Source: an uncultured Chlorobiaceae bacterium (GTDB lineage: Bacteria > Bacteroidota > Chlorobiia > Chlorobiales > Chlorobiaceae). Taken from it: 48,368 nucleotides of DNA. Below, piece by piece: positions 18,129 through 27,505 of this stretch. The stretch covers positions 1 to 48,368 of the forward strand of contig CAIYPU010000014.1 in assembly GCA_903928225.1 (NCBI GenBank). The letters are read 5' to 3'. Position 1 is the stretch's first letter. Every line of letters starts with the position of its first letter. The notes under the pieces were generated by a model, which saw nothing but the letters and a program-made list of their open reading frames with translations, ran no database searches and was not told where the DNA came from. Both the position numbers and the translations under genes were made by a program.

Positions 18129-18545
18129 TTATAAATCTATCTTTTTCCTTGACGCTTTGACTTCCGACCGCCTCGTCTTTCCCTCGAGCCTTTTTTCCCT
18201 CGATGCCCTGGTCGGTCTCGTTCCTTTCCTCACGGCCGGGACATCCATGGCTTTCCGGACCAGTTCTTCGAGGCGGTGCAGCGCATCTTCCCGGTTTTTT
18301 TCCTGCGTGCGGAACCGCTGCGCCCTGATGATCAGGACTCCGGCAGCGGTGACACGGCGGTCTTTCATGCCGAGCAGGCGCTCCTTCAGGTCGTCGGGAA
18401 GCGAGGAAGCGGGAATATCGAACCGAAGGTGCACCGCGCTTTCCACTTTGTTCACGTTCTGTCCACCCGCTCCCTGGGAACGCATGGAATGCAGTTCAAT
18501 TTCGTTTTCAGGCACGTATGCGGCCTGTTCTTTCGATGTCGTCAT
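18129..18545 (-). CDS. arfB: Alternative ribosome-rescue factor B
   Basis: ArfB releases peptides from ribosomes stalled on truncated mRNA by hydrolysing peptidyl-tRNA. The 138-residue protein has the release-factor catalytic motif GAGGQNVNK (GGQ at 27-29), the globular core and a basic C-terminal tail (EKRLEGKTRRSEVKASRKK) that would enter the empty mRNA channel. It lacks the codon-reading domains of true release factors, which separates it from RF1/RF2. It lies between the HAD gene and purT on the same strand. Confidence 0.93.
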   Translation of the reverse strand: MTTSKEQAAYVPENEIELHSMRSQGAGGQNVNKVESAVHLRFDIPASSLPDDLKERLLGMKDRRVTAAGVLIIRAQRFRTQEKNREDALHRLEELVRKAMDVPAVRKGTRPTRASREKRLEGKTRRSEVKASRKKIDL

Positions 18546-18569
18546 TTCAATGTTCTTTCCGGTTATCCG

Positions 18570-19163
18570 TTACCAGTCACGCATGAATTCGAGCGCCTGC
18601 GCCCATCCTTTGAAATGGTGGGCCTTTATGCCGCAATCCTCCGCACAGCGGCAGTTGTCCTCACGGTCGTCGATGATGACAAAATCTCCGGGAACCATGC
18701 CCCTGGAACTGTCGAGTACCATACGGAAAGCTTCCGGTTCGCGCTTCAGCCACCCGTGCTCATAGGAGAGCAGGTAGCGCTCGGCCCGTTTCAGCACCGG
18801 AAAGCCGTTGAGGAGAGATGCGAAATGAAGGGGGTCGATATCGCTCATGATCCAGAGATGATGCTTCCGCCTGAGCATCTCCACCGCTTCCGCAACACCT
18901 TTTTTCAGGCTGAATATGTCCTGCCATAAAAACCTGAGATCGCTTCTGGGCATCGTCCTGACATCAGGATCGCGTGCAATCATCGCAAGGTATTCGTGCG
19001 GTGCGATGAGACCCCGGTCAAATGAAAGTTTGTGGCCGCCTTCGCAATACCGGCCCAGAATGGTTTCTGCAGCGCGTTCACCATCGCGGGCGACCGAACG
19101 GCAGAAGCGGTGAAAATCCACATCAACGATCACGTTGCCTATATCGAGCAGGACGATACCCAT
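18570..19163 (-). CDS. HAD-superfamily phosphatase (YihX-like)
   Basis: From the ATG at 19163 the product has 197 residues. The opening LLDIGNVIVDVDFHRF carries the nucleophile Asp7 in a DxGN context, as in E. coli YihX (alpha-glucose-1-phosphate phosphatase). Ser in WIMSDID, Lys in GWLKREPEAF and Asp in FVIIDDREDN complete the HAD active site. A sugar phosphate substrate is likely but not proven. The frame stays open for another 205 codons upstream, but that part is antisense to the methyltransferase gene and is not protein-like. arfB starts 24 bases downstream. Confidence 0.88.
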   Translation of the reverse strand: MGIVLLDIGNVIVDVDFHRFCRSVARDGERAAETILGRYCEGGHKLSFDRGLIAPHEYLAMIARDPDVRTMPRSDLRFLWQDIFSLKKGVAEAVEMLRRKHHLWIMSDIDPLHFASLLNGFPVLKRAERYLLSYEHGWLKREPEAFRMVLDSSRGMVPGDFVIIDDREDNCRCAEDCGIKAHHFKGWAQALEFMRDW

Positions 19164-19292
19164 GGCTATACAGGGACAGATGCATAAAACAGGAAAATAA
19201 TACGTAACATCGAGAGTATCCTCTGCCTGAACGATTATTTCCATGCAAAGCCGTAACGGCAAACCGCCCGACCTTTTAAAACCGGAAAAAGC

Positions 19293-20096
19293 ATGAGCAA
19301 TTTCACCGATATTTCGAAACACTACCGGCACAACGCGGAACTTCAGAAGTCGGCCGGCGAACAACTTTTCGGCATGACCGTCATCAACAGGACGGACGAC
19401 GTGCTCGACCTGGGGTGCGGGCCGGGCCATCTCACTGCGGCTATCCGGAAACTGACGGACGGCAGGGTCATCGGCATCGACCCCTCGAAAGGAATGATTG
19501 AAAAGGCCGAAGCCGCATATCCCGACCAGCGTATCTCGTTCCTCATTGGTGACGCCGAACATCTCGATATGGCGGATGCCGTCGATGTTATATTCTGCAA
19601 TTCGACGCTGCAGTGGTTCCGTGATATGAACAGAGCCATTGCGAACTGCTGTCGGGCGCTCCGTTCCGGAGGCAGGATGGCTGTTCAGGCCCCCGCACGG
19701 CACCGGTACTGCCCGAATTTCGTTCAAGCGGCCGAATCGCTGCTTCAGGACGACTCTACACGCACCACCTTCCAGCATTTCCGGTCGCCGTGGATTTTCT
19801 TCGACACCGCTGAGGAATATGCCGAGGTTTTCGAACGCGCCGGGTTCAGGGTTCTCTCTTCCGAAATCAGGGAAGTATCGATGATGTGCCCGCCGGAAAA
19901 AGTCATGGAGATGTTCGATACCGGTGCCGCAGCCGCCTATCTCAACCCGGAGTGCTATGATTGCGCATTTCCGGAGGACTACATCGCCAAGGCGCGCAGG
20001 GTTATCGCACAGGATTTCTCGCGCCAGGCAGGGGAGGACAATCTTGTCAACCTCCTGTTTTCGCGGATCTACCTCATTGCAGAAAAAAAACCGTGA
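19293..20096 (+). CDS. Class I SAM-dependent methyltransferase (BioC/Tam-like)
   Basis: The 267-residue protein has SAM motif I DVLDLGCGPGHLT (36-48), the acidic motif II GIDPS, and NSTLQWFRD, a segment typical of malonyl-ACP methyltransferase BioC and trans-aconitate methyltransferase. A BioC role in biotin synthesis is possible, but no other biotin gene is nearby, so only the family is named. It diverges from the HAD gene over 129 bases and converges on the radical SAM gene with nine bases between the stops. No strong Shine-Dalgarno is seen. Confidence 0.85.
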   Translation: MSNFTDISKHYRHNAELQKSAGEQLFGMTVINRTDDVLDLGCGPGHLTAAIRKLTDGRVIGIDPSKGMIEKAEAAYPDQRISFLIGDAEHLDMADAVDVIFCNSTLQWFRDMNRAIANCCRALRSGGRMAVQAPARHRYCPNFVQAAESLLQDDSTRTTFQHFRSPWIFFDTAEEYAEVFERAGFRVLSSEIREVSMMCPPEKVMEMFDTGAAAAYLNPECYDCAFPEDYIAKARRVIAQDFSRQAGEDNLVNLLFSRIYLIAEKKP

Positions 20097-20105
20097 AACA
20101 GAAGT

Positions 20106-21536
20106 TCAATCGAGGATGGAGAGCTGGCGGTGCAGGTCCTTGCGGGCCATGGAGTACATGTGCACATACAGCAGGTTGAACATGAGCACGGCGGAACGGA
20201 GCCGGGGGGCCTTCATGGCTCGTTTCAGCGCATTCGGGACGGTAAACACCCGGCCGGTCATTGCCGTATAGCTCGGGATGAACTGCTTCAGTGGAACGCT
20301 TTTCGGAACGTAGAGCATCTCCTGCGCCCATGAAAACCTGAACGCGTCATGGTCATCCGGATCGGGGATCAGGCGGCCTTCCGCGGCAAGCCGGTCGAAG
20401 ACCGCAGTACCGGGAATGGGCCGAAGCAGGTTGATGCCGGGAACGTCAACCCCGGTTTCCTCGATGAAATCCTCCAGCCTGGCCGGCATGTCGAGCGTGT
20501 CGCCGTCGAGGCCGTAAATGAAGCTGCCGTAGACGCAGATGCCCGCGTCACGGATGCTCCTGATGCATGCCGACTGGCGTGCCGCCGGATTGTGGAACTT
20601 CTGGTGGGCATGGTTGCTCCCGTCGGCCAGGCTTTCGATGCCGATCAGGAGTGCTCCGCACCCTGAACGTGCAAAAGCTTCAAGCAGTTTCGGTTTCTCT
20701 CCGAGCGACGTGGTGGCCTGGCCTACCCACTGAATGTTGTAGGCAATGAGCTCCGTGAAGAGTTTTTCGGCATAGAGCTCATTGGCGTTGACCGTATCGT
20801 CGAGAAAGAAAAATATCCGCTTGTCCTGCTTCAGGGAAGTCTCCACCTCCTTCAGAACGCTTGCGGTGGTTCGGTGGCGGAGACGGTGGCCGTTCATGAC
20901 ATGGACGTTGCAGAAATCGCAGCTATAAGGGCATCCCCTGGTTGTCTGGACGACATTCGTGGTGAAATAGCTTGAAATATCGAGCGCACTTTTCGATACG
21001 GGGCGGTCGATAGCGAGATCGGGATAGGTATCGACGCGGTAGACCGGTTTCAGCCGACCTGCAAGCAGGTCCCGCTGCACCTCTTCCCAGATATCGTCGG
21101 CCTCGCCGATGACAAGCGCGTCGCCATGCTCGCGGCAGCGGTCGGGAAAAACCGTCACGTAAGGACCGCCGAGCACCACCTTTATACCTCTGGATCGCAG
21201 AAAACCGGCAAGTTCGAACGCAGGTTTCACGGCCCCGGTCTGGACACTGATGCCTGCAAGGTCCCAGTGCTCGTGAAGAGGAAGCTTTTCGAAGCGGAGG
21301 TCGCAGATCGACTGGCTCACCCCCGGAACGTTGCGGGAGCTGAGGATCATGAGGGAGAGCGGTGGAATGGCAAACTGCGCCCGGCGGATGATGTTGCTCA
21401 TGGCGGAGTCCTTCAGCACGCTCAGCAATCCGCGTTTCGCTGAAGCGCTGTCGAGAAGCGATGCACCATCGACCCCGCTGTCTGCCTGAATGAAAATCAG
21501 CAATACCTTTTTTTCCGCCGCCATATCCCTCATCAA
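20106..21536 (-). CDS. B12-binding-domain radical SAM protein
   Basis: The 476-residue protein has an N-terminal cobalamin-binding-type Rossmann domain (about 10-155, with [10 protein letters not shown] and [10 protein letters not shown]) and a radical SAM barrel with the cluster motif Cys202-x3-Cys206-x2-Cys209 ([13 protein letters not shown]). A roughly 100-residue C-terminal part resembles the DUF4070 tail of HpnP/HpnJ-like proteins. Class members methylate unreactive carbons or rearrange rings; Chlorobi use BchE, BchQ and BchR of this superfamily in bacteriochlorophyll synthesis. I cannot tell whether this is one of them. Its start overlaps the mutS stop by four bases (ATGA), so the two are translationally coupled. 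Confidence 0.9.
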   Translation of the reverse strand: MMRDMAAEKKVLLIFIQADSGVDGASLLDSASAKRGLLSVLKDSAMSNIIRRAQFAIPPLSLMILSSRNVPGVSQSICDLRFEKLPLHEHWDLAGISVQTGAVKPAFELAGFLRSRGIKVVLGGPYVTVFPDRCREHGDALVIGEADDIWEEVQRDLLAGRLKPVYRVDTYPDLAIDRPVSKSALDISSYFTTNVVQTTRGCPYSCDFCNVHVMNGHRLRHRTTASVLKEVETSLKQDKRIFFFLDDTVNANELYAEKLFTELIAYNIQWVGQATTSLGEKPKLLEAFARSGCGALLIGIESLADGSNHAHQKFHNPAARQSACIRSIRDAGICVYGSFIYGLDGDTLDMPARLEDFIEETGVDVPGINLLRPIPGTAVFDRLAAEGRLIPDPDDHDAFRFSWAQEMLYVPKSVPLKQFIPSYTAMTGRVFTVPNALKRAMKAPRLRSAVLMFNLLYVHMYSMARKDLHRQLSILD

Positions 21537-24127
21537 CGATGTTTAATGCCAGTGCGCGCTATATCCTGCAGTTTTTTCAGCTCAATGAGCGCATCGATTG
21601 GAGCGAGCCTGTCGATGTCGAGCGATTCGACCTCCCGGCGCAGCAGGTTGTCGGCTTCCTCGAACAGGCTGATCTGCATGCTTTTCAGTCCCGATGGCCT
21701 CTCTGCGGGAATTTCGAACTCCCGTTTTTCCATGCCCGCAAGGATCTCCCTCGCCCGCATGATCACTTCGGAGGGCATGCCCGCCATTTTCGCCACCTCG
21801 ATGCCGTAGCTGTTGTCCGAAGCTCCGCGCACGATTTTGCGAAGGAAAATCACCCTGTCGGCCGTTTCGATAACCGTGGCGTTGAAATTCACCACTCCCG
21901 CAAGGCGGGTTTCCAGTTCCGCGAGCTCATGGTAATGCGTGGCGAAGAGCGTCCTCGCCCCAATGGAGTGGCAGATGTATTCGCTCATCGACCAGGCGAT
22001 GGACATACCGTCGAACGTGCTGGTCCCCCTGCCGATCTCGTCAAGCAGGAGCAGACTTTTCGATGTGGCGTTATTGAGGATGTTTGCCGCTTCGTTCATT
22101 TCGACAAGGAAGGTGCTTTCACCGGAGGTGATGTTGTCCGATGCGCCGACCCTGGTGAAAATCCGGTCGACAAGCCCGATCTCCGCCCGGTCCGCAGGCA
22201 CGAAGCTCCCTGCCTGGGCAAGCAGCACGATGAGGCCTGTCTGCCGCAGGAACGAGCTTTTACCGGCCATGTTCGGGCCGGTGATGATCAGCATGCGCTG
22301 CCGTTCATCGAAGACGCAGTCGTTGGCGACGTACGGCTCGTCTGCGCTCATCATCCTTTCGAGCACCGGATGGCGTCCCGCGGTGATCGTGAGTTTCTCA
22401 TGTTCCAGGATTTCGGGTTTGCAGTAGCCGTAAAGCTCGGCACACAGGGCGAATGACGAAAGCGCGTCGAATTCCGCGACGACCGCCGCGTTCTGCTGGA
22501 TTTCGGAAGCATGGGCGGCTATTTCGGCACAGAGATCGTGGAAAAGCCCGGCTTCGAGCGCAAGGCTCCGCTCCTCGGCGTTGAGGATCTTTTCCTCGTA
22601 CTCCTTGAGCGCGGGAATGGTGAACCGCTCCGCATTGACCAGCGTCTGCTTCTTTTCGTAATAGGACGGCACCTTGTCGAGATTGGCCCTGCTGATTTCG
22701 ATATAGTACCCGAATACCTTGTTGAACTGAACCTTGAGGGAGGAAATAGAGGTGTTTTCACGTTCCTGCTGCTGGATCTGCATCAGCCGGTCCTTTGCGC
22801 TCGAGGCGATGGTGCGGAGCTCGTCGAGCTCCTCGCTGAAACCGCTCCTGATATAGCCGCCGTCACGCATCGATGCACCCGACTCGGGATCGATCGCGGA
22901 CTCTATCCTGCCCGCGAGCTCCGGAAGCGGTACCAGGTAATCGCAGAGATGCCTGATGCGCTCGGAAAGGGAGCCGCCCGCGATTTCCCGGATGAGGGGA
23001 AGGGAGTGCAGCGAAAGCCCGAGCTGGCGGACCTCCCTCGGCATGGTCCTGAAGGTAGCGATCCGGGCAAGCGAGCGCTCGAGGTCGTTGATGCCGGAAA
23101 GCTGCTCACGCAGGGCTTCCCTCAGCGGTTTCGATTCCCTGAGCTCGCCCACGGCATCGAGCCGCATCCTGATGTCTCCGGCTTTGCGCATGGGACGCTG
23201 GAGCCACCGGCGGATGAGCCTCCCGCCCATGGGATTGCAGGTTTTGTCCATCACCTGGAGCAGGCTGCCGTTGATGCTGCCGTCCTGCATCGAGCTGATG
23301 ATCTCGAGGTTCCTTTTGGTCTGGAGGTCGAGCGTCATGAACTCGCCGCTCTGCACCTCCCTGATACGCGTGATATACTGCAGGCGGTTCTGGCGGGTCT
23401 CTTCGAGGTACTGAAGAATGACCCCGGCCGCGATCCTGCCGGCACGGTTCCCCTCGATGCCGAACCCTTTCAGCGAATGTGTCCTGAACTGCCTTTCGAT
23501 CACTTCGGAGGTATGGTCTTCGCTGAACATCCAGGAATCGAGCCAGGTGACGAGCATCTCCGGGGGAAACAACTTTTTCAAGGTATCGAACCGCTCGCGG
23601 TCAGCCGATGAAACAAGAACCTCCGCCGGGTGCAGCGAGAGAATAAAATCCGCGAGCCCCTCGGCAGGCAGCGTCGCAAGGTTGAATTCAGCAGTGGTGA
23701 CATCGATGAAGGCGATGCCGGCAAGCAGGGCCCGTCCCTCCCTGAGAAAGGCGACCGCAGCGAGATAGTTGTTGTGCCGGTCATCGAGGATCTTGTCGCT
23801 GTAGGTAATCCCGGGAGTGATGATATCGGTGATCTCCCTGCGAACGATGCCCTTTGCCGCGGCAGGGTCTTCAACCTGGTCGCAGACCGCTACCTTGTAC
23901 CCTTTTTTGACAAGCTTTGCGATATAACCTTCGCTGGCATGATGGGGAAACCCCGCCATGGGAATTTCCGCGCTTCTTTTCGTCAGGACGATGTTCAGTA
24001 CGGAGGCAACCTCCCTGGCATCGTCGAAAAAAGTTTCGTAGAAGTCCCCGACCCTGAAGAGAAGAAGGTAATCGGGATACCGTTCCTTCACTTCCAGATA
24101 CTGGCGCATCATGGGAGAATGGTTCAT
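21533..24127 (-). CDS. mutS: DNA mismatch repair protein
   Basis: MutS recognises mismatches and small loops and starts methyl-independent or nick-directed repair with MutL. The 864-residue protein has the mismatch-binding N-terminal domain with the Phe-x-Glu motif ([13 protein letters not shown]), the lever and clamp regions, and the ATPase with Walker [14 protein letters not shown] near residue 615, [15 protein letters not shown] and the ATHYHEL switch. Length is normal. No mutL is nearby. The downstream radical SAM gene overlaps it by four bases. The upstream region faces a promoter of the next plus-strand gene. Confidence 0.98.
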   Translation of the reverse strand: MNHSPMMRQYLEVKERYPDYLLLFRVGDFYETFFDDAREVASVLNIVLTKRSAEIPMAGFPHHASEGYIAKLVKKGYKVAVCDQVEDPAAAKGIVRREITDIITPGITYSDKILDDRHNNYLAAVAFLREGRALLAGIAFIDVTTAEFNLATLPAEGLADFILSLHPAEVLVSSADRERFDTLKKLFPPEMLVTWLDSWMFSEDHTSEVIERQFRTHSLKGFGIEGNRAGRIAAGVILQYLEETRQNRLQYITRIREVQSGEFMTLDLQTKRNLEIISSMQDGSINGSLLQVMDKTCNPMGGRLIRRWLQRPMRKAGDIRMRLDAVGELRESKPLREALREQLSGINDLERSLARIATFRTMPREVRQLGLSLHSLPLIREIAGGSLSERIRHLCDYLVPLPELAGRIESAIDPESGASMRDGGYIRSGFSEELDELRTIASSAKDRLMQIQQQERENTSISSLKVQFNKVFGYYIEISRANLDKVPSYYEKKQTLVNAERFTIPALKEYEEKILNAEERSLALEAGLFHDLCAEIAAHASEIQQNAAVVAEFDALSSFALCAELYGYCKPEILEHEKLTITAGRHPVLERMMSADEPYVANDCVFDERQRMLIITGPNMAGKSSFLRQTGLIVLLAQAGSFVPADRAEIGLVDRIFTRVGASDNITSGESTFLVEMNEAANILNNATSKSLLLLDEIGRGTSTFDGMSIAWSMSEYICHSIGARTLFATHYHELAELETRLAGVVNFNATVIETADRVIFLRKIVRGASDNSYGIEVAKMAGMPSEVIMRAREILAGMEKREFEIPAERPSGLKSMQISLFEEADNLLRREVESLDIDRLAPIDALIELKKLQDIARTGIKHR

Positions 24128-24262
24128 ACCTGACGTTGGCGATGATTGCGTTGAAACGGATTAGACTAGCGGACTGAATGGATGAAGCTACTCCAGAGCA
24201 CCTAATTTAACAAACTTGGAAGAGCAAGCCATGAGCATCCCTAAACCATCGCAAAAGAAGGC

Positions 24263-24291
24263 TTGACAAGCTTTCTTCAACAACCTATCTT
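24263..24291 (+). promoter_or_regulatory. Candidate sigma-70-type promoter
   Basis: A consensus TTGACA (24263-24268) and TATCTT (24286-24291) are separated by exactly 17 bases. The start of the membrane-protein gene is about 50 bases downstream, which fits. Confidence 0.55.
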
Positions 24292-24339
24292 ACAGCCGGC
24301 GGCTACTATCAATCTTTTCACCAATCGTTCACCGGCACC

Positions 24340-24780
24340 ATGGAACTGCACTCGGTCCTGCGCTTTCTGCACGTCGTCTCCTTTGCGGCATGGTTCGGTT
24401 CGGTACTTGCTTCGCTTTTCCTGCTGAAGACGCTCGAACCCAAACTTACCGGCGATGATGAAAAAGCGGCAGAAGAGTATTCGGCACTGCTCAGGAAGTA
24501 TGTCAGGCTCGAAACGAAGGTCGCCGATATAGGCGTTATCGGGGTCATTCTCTCCGGTATCCTGCTCGCCCTGTTCTATCATGGGTGGACATTATGGGTA
24601 TACGTGAAATCTTCACTTGTCGTCCTCCAGATCGCGCTTACCCTCGGGTATATCGTCAGGGCAATCCAGCCGCTGAAATATCCGTGCATGAAAGCCGAAT
24701 TCGGCCGGTGGTACCGCCTGTTCGGCATCTCGCTGACCATGTTCACCCTGGTGCTTCTCTGCAGCTTCTTTCTTCTGTGA
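24340..24780 (+). CDS. Four-helix membrane protein, CopD/HemJ-like
   Basis: The 146-residue protein has four hydrophobic helices (about 5-29, 62-80, 85-108 and 124-145) and histidines at the start of helix 1 (LHSVLRFLHVVSFAAWFGSV) and after helix 2. This layout recalls the CopD, DUF2269 and HemJ membrane families, where histidines bind copper or haem. The identity is not certain and no partner gene helps. A promoter-like pair lies about 50 bases upstream. rplU follows after 79 bases with its own putative promoter. Confidence 0.75.
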   Translation: MELHSVLRFLHVVSFAAWFGSVLASLFLLKTLEPKLTGDDEKAAEEYSALLRKYVRLETKVADIGVIGVILSGILLALFYHGWTLWVYVKSSLVVLQIALTLGYIVRAIQPLKYPCMKAEFGRWYRLFGISLTMFTLVLLCSFFLL

Positions 24781-24798
24781 AAAGAACACCTTTACCTT

Positions 24799-24828
24799 TT
24801 TGAACTTGAAAGAAATTTGCTATATTTG
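24799..24828 (+). promoter_or_regulatory. Candidate promoter of rplU-rpmA
   Basis: TATATTTG (24821-24828) fits the Bacteroidetes -7 element TAnnTTTG, with TTTG 18 bases before it (24799-24802). TTGAAC (24800-24805) with TATATT would also read as a sigma-70 pair, though with a short 15-base spacer. The rplU ATG is 31 bases downstream. Confidence 0.45.
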
Positions 24829-24859
24829 AGACCTTTATCATTAAACTATACGAGAAAGA

Positions 24860-25153
24860 ATGCAGGCGCTGATCAAGATATCCGATAAACAATATCTGGT
24901 GAAAGAGGGGGACAAGCTCTTCATCCCCAGGCAAAAAGCCGCAGTTGGCGAAACCGTCGCAATCGACTCCATCGCTAAAATCGACGGCGAAAACACCGTC
25001 CTCACCCCTGCCGGAAGCAGCATCCAGGCAAAGGTCCTCGACCATGTCAAGGACGATAAAGTCATTGTTTTCAAGAAAAAACGCAGGAAACGCTACCAGT
25101 CGAGGAACGGACACCGCCAGCAGATGACCCAGATCGAAGTTGTTTCGCTGTAA
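24860..25153 (+). CDS. rplU: 50S ribosomal protein L21
   Basis: L21 binds 23S rRNA in the large subunit. The 97-residue protein shows the family start [18 protein letters not shown] and the C-terminal basic segment [17 protein letters not shown]. It is followed 40 bases later by rpmA, the usual L21-L27 pair, and both end at the terminator at 25481. Confidence 0.97.
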   Translation: MQALIKISDKQYLVKEGDKLFIPRQKAAVGETVAIDSIAKIDGENTVLTPAGSSIQAKVLDHVKDDKVIVFKKKRRKRYQSRNGHRQQMTQIEVVSL

Positions 25154-25193
25154 ATACCAGTTTCAAAGATTTCAAACGTTAATTTTTTTTGTT

Positions 25194-25448
25194 ATGGCTC
25201 ATAAAAAAGGCGGCGGATCGACCAAGAACGGTCGTGACAGCAATCCGAAATACCTCGGCGTAAAATCTGCTGGCGGCTCGAACATCGCTGCAGGCACCAT
25301 CATCGTCCGTCAGAGAGGCACGGTTATCAAACCGGGTAAAAATGCAGGCATCGGCCGTGACCACACGATTTTTTCGCTGGTTGACGGTGTAGTTACCTTC
25401 CGCAACGGCCGGAACAACAAGAAAATGGTCGACGTTCTCCCTGGCTGA
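25194..25448 (+). CDS. rpmA: 50S ribosomal protein L27
   Basis: L27 reaches the peptidyl-transferase centre with its N-terminus. The 84-residue protein begins [16 protein letters not shown], the direct form without the cleaved prepeptide known from Firmicutes, and ends in [14 protein letters not shown]. The ATG at 25194 is chosen because the family always begins MAHKK or similar; the frame extends upstream to 25140 but the extra residues lie in the rplU-rpmA spacer. Confidence 0.97.
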   Translation: MAHKKGGGSTKNGRDSNPKYLGVKSAGGSNIAAGTIIVRQRGTVIKPGKNAGIGRDHTIFSLVDGVVTFRNGRNNKKMVDVLPG

Positions 25449-25480
25449 AACGATGACCATTTGTCACATCAAATTGATTA

Positions 25481-25514
25481 AAGCCGCCTTTTTGTTAAGG
25501 CGGCTTTTTTTATT
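25481..25514 (+). terminator. Intrinsic terminator of rplU-rpmA
   Basis: AAGCCGCCTT and AAGGCGGCTT form a perfect 10-bp stem with a TTTGTT loop, followed by a T-rich tail. Confidence 0.9.
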
Positions 25515-25581
25515 TTAATCGAAGAACTTTTCAGCGGCAGATGCAATCCGTCTGTCATGTTTTCTCTACACCAATAAATAG

Positions 25582-26523
<942 letters not shown>

Positions 26524-26539
26524 CGGGAATGTTATCATT

Positions 26540-26581
26540 CACCATAAAAAAAGCGGCCTTGCAGCCGCTTTTTTTATGGTG
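26540..26581. terminator. Perfect terminator hairpin of mdh (module 1, left part)
   Basis: An 18-bp perfect stem starts CACCATAAAAAAAGCGGC (26540-26557) and closes with its exact complement (26564-26581) around CTTGCA. With A-runs on one side and T-runs on the other it can terminate in both directions. Confidence 0.9.
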
Positions 26582-26654
26582 AACAGATGTCCCCCATTAC
26601 ACCTGTTCTTCCCCACGGGCGTGAGGAGTTTCATAATAATAGTGGCAAATAGCG
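26580..26654 (+). repeat. Hairpin module copy 1, CRISPR-repeat-like segment
   Basis: These 75 bases are repeated without a mismatch at 26973-27047. They contain GAACAG-A-TGT mirrored by ACA-C-CTGTTC (26581-26608), then GTTCTTCCCCACGG and GCGTGAGGAG, a stem with one C/A mismatch. The second part resembles the stem of type I-E CRISPR repeats. Confidence 0.8.
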
Positions 26655-26784
26655 CGCCATTCACCCACTTCATGCAAAAAAACCGGTTACTGATCGGATG
26701 AAATGGCAAGAATCCGTTGAAAGCCCCACTCTGCCTTCAGGCGATACTCCAGCATGGAAGAGCGACAATACCACTATCTGTTAG

Positions 26785-26915
26785 AGTGAGAAGCATAAAG
26801 GTAAGGAGCAGAGAGCGAAGCATACGCGGAGTACATGAGGATTCCGATCCCGATTCATCGGAAGCAACCCGAGCAACAGGGATTCGGAACAAATAAAGAG
26901 AGGGACCCCCTGGAA
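26785..26915 (+). repeat. Dispersed repeat, copy B
   Basis: It shares ordered blocks with 9276-9432, among them ATGAGGATTCCG, AACCCGAGCAA and ATTCGGAACAAATAAA. TTCCGATCCC and GGGATTCGGAA at its right half can pair with a one-base bulge. It sits between hairpin modules 1 and 2. Confidence 0.65.
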
Positions 26916-26940
26916 ATTTGAATTACCGAAGGATAGGGCA

Positions 26941-26970
26941 AAAAAAAAGCGGCCGTGCAGCCGCTTTTTT
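26941..26970. terminator. Terminator-like hairpin of module 2
   Basis: An A-run, GCGGC, the loop CGTGCA, GCCGC and a T-run mirror the mdh terminator although no gene ends just upstream. The module seems to include its own hairpin. Confidence 0.7.
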
Positions 26971-26972
26971 CT

Positions 26973-27047
26973 TGAACAGATGTCCCCCATTACACCTGTT
27001 CTTCCCCACGGGCGTGAGGAGTTTCATAATAATAGTGGCAAATAGCG
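26973..27047 (+). repeat. Hairpin module copy 2, CRISPR-repeat-like segment
   Basis: An exact 75-base copy of 26580-26654, offset by 393 bases. The flanks diverge immediately after AAATAGCG. Confidence 0.8.
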
Positions 27048-27270
27048 TACCAGAAAAAAACCCGTCATTAAACCTCTCCGCTCAAAACCTTTGCTAAAAA
27101 TAAATTGCCGACATTCGTCAAAATTCTTCACAATTTCGGCGGCTTGCACCGGTTGAAAAAAGAGGAGTGAAGTGTTTCATCACGCGCCAATACTGACCCA
27201 TAATGAAACAACTGCTTCATCAAAATGACACAAAAGACACAACTGATGGAACAGTTGACACACTACAAAT

Positions 27271-27298
27271 AAAAAAAGCGGCTTTTCAGCCGCTTTTT
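27271..27298. terminator. Terminator-like hairpin of module 3
   Basis: A-run, GCGGC, TTTTCA, GCCGC and T-run again precede the TGAACAGATGTCCCCC segment. Confidence 0.7.
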
Positions 27299-27299
27299 G

Positions 27300-27354
27300 T
27301 GAACAGATGTCCCCCAACACCTGTTCATCCTCACGGGCGTGAGGATTATAAAAC
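27300..27354 (+). repeat. Hairpin module copy 3, diverged
   Basis: It begins with the same TGAACAGATGTCCCCC and then reads GTTCATCCTCACG-GG-CGTGAGGAT. Here the stem is perfect (9 bp) because the C/G pair has changed to T/A on both sides. This copy looks most like a type I-E CRISPR repeat. Confidence 0.75.
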
Positions 27355-27505
27355 TATACATGCAACTTTCATGCCAATAACGGTATTTTTCAGAACAACC
27401 AGAAATAAAACCATCTTAACAGGCGGCATAAGCCACTTTATTTCAAGCAGATATATGAGAGAATAAAACATGGCCGGCTGCGAGAAAAAACGGAAAACGC
27501 GAAGG

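Larger units (their letters stand above)
26524..27505. other. Repeat-rich intergenic region after mdh
   Basis: No credible gene is seen in these 982 bases. Three copies of a hairpin module and the dispersed repeat copy B fill much of it. Between modules 2 and 3 the segment 27168-27215 has mirrored GAAGTG/TTTCAT and ATGAAAC/GCTTCA motifs. The last 150 bases before the agmatine deiminase stop contain nothing recognisable. Confidence 0.6.

Noticed and set aside
19164-19778. N-terminal extension of the HAD protein to 402 residues
   Set aside because: The extra 205 codons overlap the methyltransferase gene on the other strand and have no domain; the HAD motif begins right after the ATG at 19163.
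22511-23611. 366-codon plus-strand frame inside mutS
   Set aside because: It is a shadow of mutS; composition is biased and there is no start signal or known family.
26580-27354. A CRISPR array
   Set aside because: The repeat-like hairpins are hundreds of bases apart, embedded in a larger duplicated module, and no cas gene is in the window.
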